This document shows, one piece after another, positions 58,317 through 64,000 of a stretch of 64,000 nucleotides of DNA (position 1 is its first letter; the number at the start of each line of letters is the position of its first letter). This DNA is from JACCXG01 sp963785755. GTDB taxonomy: Bacteria; Acidobacteriota; Vicinamibacteria; Vicinamibacterales; 2-12-FULL-66-21. Position numbers and translations under genes: made by a program. The stretch covers positions 186,001-250,000 of the forward strand of contig CAWAXG010000075.1 of the NCBI GenBank assembly GCA_963785755.1, given 5' to 3'. Below the pieces are notes generated by a model, which made no database searches, had not been told where the DNA came from, and worked only from the letters and a program-made list of their open reading frames with translations.

Positions 58317-59279
58317 TCAGTATTCGATTTTCACGATTTTCTTGATGATGAAGACACCCACGAGCTGCAGGCACAGCGCACCCCCGATGAGCTGCATCCC
58401 CAGCGGATCCCGATAGAACGTCGCGTATTTGTCGGGGTTCAGGAAGCAGAAGAACAGGCCGAGCGCGGTCGGCATCGCCGACAGCACCCATCCGGTGATG
58501 CGCCCATGCGCGGAAATGACCCGCACCTGCCGTTGCACCTTGAAGCGGTCGCGAATGATCGACGCCAGGTTGTCGAGGACCTCGGAGAGGTTTCCGCCCG
58601 CCTCCTTCTGCGTCAGCACCGCCGTCACGAAGAACCGCGCATCCATGGTCGGAATGCGCTCACCGAAGTTCCGGAGCGCTTGTGAGAGCGGCAGACCGAA
58701 GTTCTGCTGGTCGTACAGCGTCTGAAATTCCGCCGCGATGGGCTGCGGCATCTCCTCCGCGACCATGGACAGGCCGGTCGTCAGCGCATGTCCTGCCCGG
58801 AGCGCACGCGACAAGAGGTCGATCGCCTCCGGGAACTGCTCCTCGAACTTCAACATCCGCTGGCCACGGGCGCGCAGCACGTAGCCGTAGGGCAGGCACG
58901 CGGCGATGGCCCCGACCAGGGCCGCGACGAGCTTGAGATGTAAGAAGTAATGCACCAGCGCGAAGCCCAGCGCGGCGCAGAAGGCGGACGCGAGCACGAT
59001 GGTGCCGAGCGTGACCTTCAGCCCCGATTGCGCGATGGTGCGCTGCAGCGGCGCGGTCACTCGCGTCATGGGGAGGAGCAGGCGGTCGAGTGTCGGCAGA
59101 TCGCTGAGCCGGTCAGCCGTCTTCAGGAGCGCCACGGCCTTGGCGACCTTGGCGGACTTCTCACCAATGCGTGCGCGAAGCGCCGCTTCCTGCGCCATTT
59201 CGGGGCGAATGACCAGCAGCCAATACACCCCGAAGATGATCCCGAGCACCAGGCCGAATGTGCCAACGACAAGCAACAT
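58317..59279 (-). CDS. tadB: TadB-like inner-membrane platform protein (type II secretion F domain)
   Basis: 320 residues. It has a first helix at 1-24, two helices around 95-135, a T2SSF domain (about 155-280, FPEAIDLLSRALRAGHALTTGLSMVAEEM) with the typical AVLTQKEAGGNLSEVLDNLA, and a terminal helix. It pairs with TadC as the platform of Tad pilus assembly. The start is 13 bp after the tadA stop, and tadC follows after 7 bp. Complete. Confidence 0.9.
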   Translation of the reverse strand: MLLVVGTFGLVLGIIFGVYWLLVIRPEMAQEAALRARIGEKSAKVAKAVALLKTADRLSDLPTLDRLLLPMTRVTAPLQRTIAQSGLKVTLGTIVLASAFCAALGFALVHYFLHLKLVAALVGAIAACLPYGYVLRARGQRMLKFEEQFPEAIDLLSRALRAGHALTTGLSMVAEEMPQPIAAEFQTLYDQQNFGLPLSQALRNFGERIPTMDARFFVTAVLTQKEAGGNLSEVLDNLASIIRDRFKVQRQVRVISAHGRITGWVLSAMPTALGLFFCFLNPDKYATFYRDPLGMQLIGGALCLQLVGVFIIKKIVKIEY

Positions 59280-59292
59280 GGTCGATCTCCTC

Positions 59293-60655
<1,363 letters not shown>

Positions 60656-60656
60656 G

Positions 60657-61823
60657 TTATTGGGCTCCTACCGTGGCAGTCTTGCGGATGCCGAAGAGAC
60701 CGAACCGCTGCGCGGCCTTGTCAGACTTTCCCGGAGTCTCCAGACCGGCCAGCGAACGGGCCAGTCGTTCGACTGCGGTGGACAGCTCGTGCTGGTGATC
60801 GAGCGCGAGCGGGCGCCCTTTGTTCATCGCTTCCAGGGCCCGGCGGTAGTCGCTGGGGACGCTGTGCTTGACCTTGACGCCCACGGCGCGTTCGACGTCT
60901 TCGTGACCGATCTCCGCGAGGCGATCGGATCGGCTGATCACCACACTGAGCTTGTCCTTCCCGTGCCGCTGCCGCAGGGTGGTGACCAGACGGCTGGCGC
61001 TCCGCACGGTGGCGAGCTCCTGGTTGGCCACGATCACAATCTGCTTGACGCCCTCGAGGGCGTCGAGGACCGCGGCCTCCGATCGGGAGACGTCGAGCAC
61101 GACGTAGCGGTAGTGGCGCGCCGCGATCTCGAGGAGCGCCCGGATGCGCCGGACATCCAGCGGCGTCGTCAGCACCCGATCGGAGGACGCCAGCAGATCG
61201 ACACCCGCCTTCGTCTTGACGATCAGGTTGCGGAAGAAGGCTTCGTCCAGCCGGTGCGTGTTCTCCAGGGCATCCACAATCGAGAACCGCGGTTCGGCGC
61301 CGAAGAACACCGCCGCGTCGCCATGGGCCACGTGCAGATCGAGCAACAGCGTGCTGCCCGGCACGATGCGGCCGAGCGCACTGGCGACGTTCACCGCCAC
61401 GGTCGTCGTGCCGACGCCGCCCTTGGCGCCCACAAAGGCGAACGCCAGGCCGCCGGCCGGTGCCACGGACCGTTGCGCGGCCAGCCGCCCGATCGCGGCA
61501 TCGACGTCATTGGCCACCAGCGGGGCCGCGACGATTTCGGTGACCCCGGCGCGCATCGCCTCGAGCAGGAGCGCGGGATCCAGGCGGTCGGCGACGATCA
61601 GGACGCCGGTCGCCGGGTGGTGGCGTTTGAGCACGGGCAGCGCCGCCGGCAGCTGCGCCTGGCCGCGCACGTCCAGCACCACCACGTCCGGCTGTTTCGC
61701 CCCGACGTCTGCGAGCTTGGTCAGGTCGGCGCGCCCCCCGGGCACGCTCTGCATGCCGCACGCGCGGAGGATGTCTTCGAGCTGACGATCGTGGGAACCG
61801 ACGAGAACAATGTTCAGTGACAC
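60657..61823 (-). CDS. tadZ: TadZ/CpaE-like pilus localisation ATPase
   Basis: 388 residues. An atypical receiver-like N-terminal domain (about 1-125, IVLVGSHDRQLEDILRACGM ... VVVLDVRG) is followed by a MinD/ParA-type ATPase with the deviant Walker A FVGAKGGVGTTTVAVNVA, the TLLLDLHVAHGDAAVFFG region (switch I Asp) and YVVLDVSRSEAAVLDALEG. TadZ/CpaE proteins localise the Tad apparatus at the pole. It lies between tadG (12 bp gap) and tadA (1 bp gap). Complete. Confidence 0.9.
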   Translation of the reverse strand: MSLNIVLVGSHDRQLEDILRACGMQSVPGGRADLTKLADVGAKQPDVVVLDVRGQAQLPAALPVLKRHHPATGVLIVADRLDPALLLEAMRAGVTEIVAAPLVANDVDAAIGRLAAQRSVAPAGGLAFAFVGAKGGVGTTTVAVNVASALGRIVPGSTLLLDLHVAHGDAAVFFGAEPRFSIVDALENTHRLDEAFFRNLIVKTKAGVDLLASSDRVLTTPLDVRRIRALLEIAARHYRYVVLDVSRSEAAVLDALEGVKQIVIVANQELATVRSASRLVTTLRQRHGKDKLSVVISRSDRLAEIGHEDVERAVGVKVKHSVPSDYRRALEAMNKGRPLALDHQHELSTAVERLARSLAGLETPGKSDKAAQRFGLFGIRKTATVGAQ

Positions 61824-61835
61824 CGTGACAACCCC

Positions 61836-63250
61836 CTACCGAACCAATCGAACAACTTTGATGAACGACGCGTCTTCCTCGACTTCGCCCGTGCCCGCCA
61901 CATACTGCGCCGGGAGCGACACGATGCGGCCGACGATCATCCTTGGCCTGTTGGATCGTCACAGGCCAGCCCGGATCGAGTCCAGCGTTGACCGTGTTGC
62001 AAATGCCTTCCACGAAGAACCCGATGATGTTCGCCACCTTTCCGACGCACGTGCCGCCGGTGCACAGCCCGACGCGTCAGTAGTGGTTGATGTCGAGGAC
62101 GGCCATCCGGCGGATCCGCGGGCTGCGCCATCTCTTGTCCGCGGCGGTCACGACTCCACCGGTCTGTCCGTCGGGGCCATTCGGACCATCAGGCGCGTCG
62201 GGATCCGCACCGCAGCAGGGGTCTTTGGCCACACACGGCTCGCGACACCCTGACGTCACGGGGCCCTGAGCGACGCCCGAGTCTTGATATCGATGCAGCC
62301 GGCTGTCGCTTCGGGACGTCGTCCCGCTGACGGTAGCAGGGCATGTCTCCGACTCGTTCGCAATGCCGACCGCCTCGGATTGCAGTTCCTGAGCCAGTCG
62401 TTGACATCGTTGCGCACTGCAATTCGCCGGACCAGTCAGGCACACCATCTGCGACCAGCCGGTGGAGATACTTCCCGACGCTGCCATCCTTGAGAATGAG
62501 CTGTCGCCCGAAGTCCGCCGTCACCTTCCATCCCGTGTGGTTCGTGTTGCCGTCGTAGGGCGCAATGTAGACATCCGCCGGCGACATCGTGGGCTGATAG
62601 GCGTCATTCGGCGTCCATCCCGCGGTGCCGGTCAAGGCGTCGTTGGCGAAGTAGGTCGTCACGTGGCGTGGGGTCGAAGTTATCGGCCCAGCGATCGATG
62701 ACGGCGAACGGCAGCATGCACCTCACCTGATTCCCCGAGGCGACTTCGGCGGTTGCCGTGGCGCGCACGCCCTGCTGGGTAATACCCACCACGGGTCCGA
62801 AGAACGTTGGCACGGGCGCACCGAGCGTCGCGCCGCCACGGTACGGACGATCCGGCGTATTCCGAAAGACGTCCACGCGCACGCACCCCGGCTTATCGAG
62901 ACACGGCGGAATACTGGTGACATCACATGACGGTCCGCACGTGCCCGTGGGGCCGGAGAACGTGACGCGCACGTTCGCCGCAGAGTTCTGGAGGCCGAAG
63001 ATGGCGTTGGTATTCGTCCACTGAAGCGCTGACTTTGCCGGCTTCCGTAGGTCGATCCGCCATCCTTCATCAGCGCCACCGCTCCGGCGAGGGCGCCGGC
63101 GTCGGCCGCGTTCTGGGCCTGCCCGCGGCTGACCCACATGGCGCCCATGTCGACCACGAACGCACTGAAGGCGATCAACGCCAGCAACGCGATCGCGACG
63201 TGGATGATGATCGCGCCGCGGTCATCCCTGAGTCGTGAATGTGTGGTCAT
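61836..63250 (-). pseudogene. TadG-like pilus-associated protein, broken by several frameshifts and an in-frame TGA
   Basis: ATG 63250 opens MTTHSRLRDDRGAIIIHVAI, then a helix and FVVDMGAMWVSRGQAQNAAD, the TadE/TadG-type N-terminus. Conserved-looking coding continues in at least four further frames: SALQWTNTNAIFGLQNSAAN (to ~62670), ALTGTAGWTPNDAYQPTMSP (to ~62450), ESETCPATVSGTTSRSDSR ... VLDINHY-TGA-RVGLCTGG ... VANIIGFFVEG (to ~61950), and GRIVSLPAQYVAGTGEVEED to TAG at 61836. Shifts fall near 63030, 62665, ~62430 and 61945. TadG is a membrane-anchored component of the Tad pilus. Joined length is ~470 residues. Confidence 0.75.
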
Positions 63251-63289
63251 TGGAATCATCCCTGCTGGTGAACGACCTGCTGCTCGCAC

Positions 63290-64000
63290 TTACTTCTGGC
63301 CCTTGACCGGCGGGGCCTGACGCGCCCCGTTGCCGGTCTCCGCCGCCGGCGCATCCACCAGCCCGGGCCCGTCCATACCCTTGCCCACGCCGCCTTCAGG
63401 AACGAACGACTTGAACCTGGTCGGCAGCGGCGGGACTTCATCCGGATTGAGCGGCCGCACCAGGCGCGGCGTAATCAGGACCATCAACTCCGTCTGCTGG
63501 GATCGTTCCGCCTTGGACTTGAACAGGTATCCCACGATCGGCAGCTTGCTGAGCAGCGGGATGCCCGCCGTGTCGTCCTGCGCCTGGTTGTCCAGCAGAC
63601 CCGCAATGGCGAATGACTGACCGTCACGCAGCTCCACATCCGTCTGCGCGCGCCGCGTCGTCAGCGCGGGGATCCGGAAACCCGCCGAGCGTGACGCCGT
63701 TCGCAAAATCGAGGGTGCTGACTTCCGGCATCACCTTCAGCCGAATCATGTCGCCGGCGATCGTGGGCGTGAACGTGAGGCGGACGCCGAACTCCTTGAA
63801 CTGGATCGTCACCGTGCCGGTCGCGCCCTGCACGACCGGAACCGGGAACTCGCCGCCGGCCAGAAAGCTCGCTTCCTGGCCGTTGTAGGCGATCAGGTTC
63901 GGCTCGGCGAGTGCACTGAAACATGCCCTTCTGCTCGAGCGCCTTGATGACCCCGCCGAGGCCTTCCTTGCGCATTGAAGAAGAAAGAGGTTCAGAAAAT
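63290..64000 (-). pseudogene. Tad/type II secretin (RcpA/CpaC-like), 5' end off the window, two frameshifts
   Basis: From the right edge the frame encodes SSSMRKEGLGGVIKALEQKG, then shifts at ~63915 to ALAEPNLIAYNGQEASFLAG, GEFPVPVVQG and VTIQFKEFGVRLTFTPTI, and shifts again at ~63680 to RIPALTTRRAQTDVELRDGQ, SFAIAGLLDNQAQDDTAGIP and LLSKLPIVGYLFKS up to the stop at 63290. These are hallmark C-domain secretin elements (EPNL, the VPVV loop and the final beta-barrel region with QQTELMVLITPRLVRPL). It is the outer-membrane channel of the Tad pilus, first of the visible tad genes in transcription order. The N-terminus lies beyond position 64000. Confidence 0.82.

Overview
The window reads as a high-GC chromosomal segment from an environmental bacterium, most likely an Acidobacteriota member of the Vicinamibacteria type. 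The pointers are two long duplicated-permease (ADOP/MacB-like) genes, a PadR plus HAAS/RDD membrane-protein pair, a protein with two VWFA-related domains of the acidobacterial kind, a subtilase with a C-terminal YLVWGS array, and many secreted glycosidases and peptidases. No rRNA, tRNA, CRISPR array, prophage or intact insertion sequence was seen.

Layout. 1-2165 (minus strand) is the conserved ybeZ(phoH)-ybeY-ybeX/corC operon, cut by the left edge. 2354-5445 (minus) is hisS-aspS, coupled by an ATGA overlap. 5517-9637 holds a secreted M20 amidohydrolase, a frameshifted moaA and a DegP/HtrA protease. 9921-13613 is a secreted subtilase followed with no gap by a membrane HD-GYP-GAF protein. 13630-18121 holds galK, a small membrane protein, a sugar nucleotidyltransferase and a secreted amidohydrolase. 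18225-23670 is a divergent pair of ADOP permeases.

23689-38475 is a carbohydrate and peptide catabolic region: Tat-exported GH31, a frameshifted S9 peptidase, a Gfo/Idh/MocA oxidoreductase divergent from a LacI regulator, an apparent operon galM - GH39 - HAD phosphatase, a DUF1080/FG-GAP protein, and two tandem Nif3-like proteins of which one has lost metal ligands. 38484-44423 has a Tat-signalled alpha/beta hydrolase and, divergent from it, two neighbouring genes that share the same ~50-residue tandem repeat (BTRD1-like). One fuses the repeats to a serine beta-lactamase fold, the other to a kelch domain with a galactose-oxidase-like copper-radical active site. This pair is the most unusual gene content here.

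44520-45609 is padR plus a HAAS-RDD membrane protein. 45739-51562 (minus) is an iron-sulfur flavoprotein, the two subunits of a 2-oxoacid:ferredoxin oxidoreductase and a ROK kinase. 51600-64000 (minus apart from a sigma-factor remnant) is a Tad/Flp pilus locus running right to left: secretin, tadG, tadZ, tadA, tadB, tadC, a tiny membrane protein, tadD, an AAA+ ATPase, a double-VWA protein and two small membrane proteins.

At least ten otherwise well-conserved reading frames carry single-base frameshifts (moaA, S9 peptidase, tadA, tadD, tadG several times, secretin twice, the 3' ends of galM and the second nif3, and others). Because essential-type genes are hit and the changes are 1 nt, often in short homopolymers, residual sequencing or assembly indels are the simplest explanation, though real decay cannot be excluded from the sequence alone.
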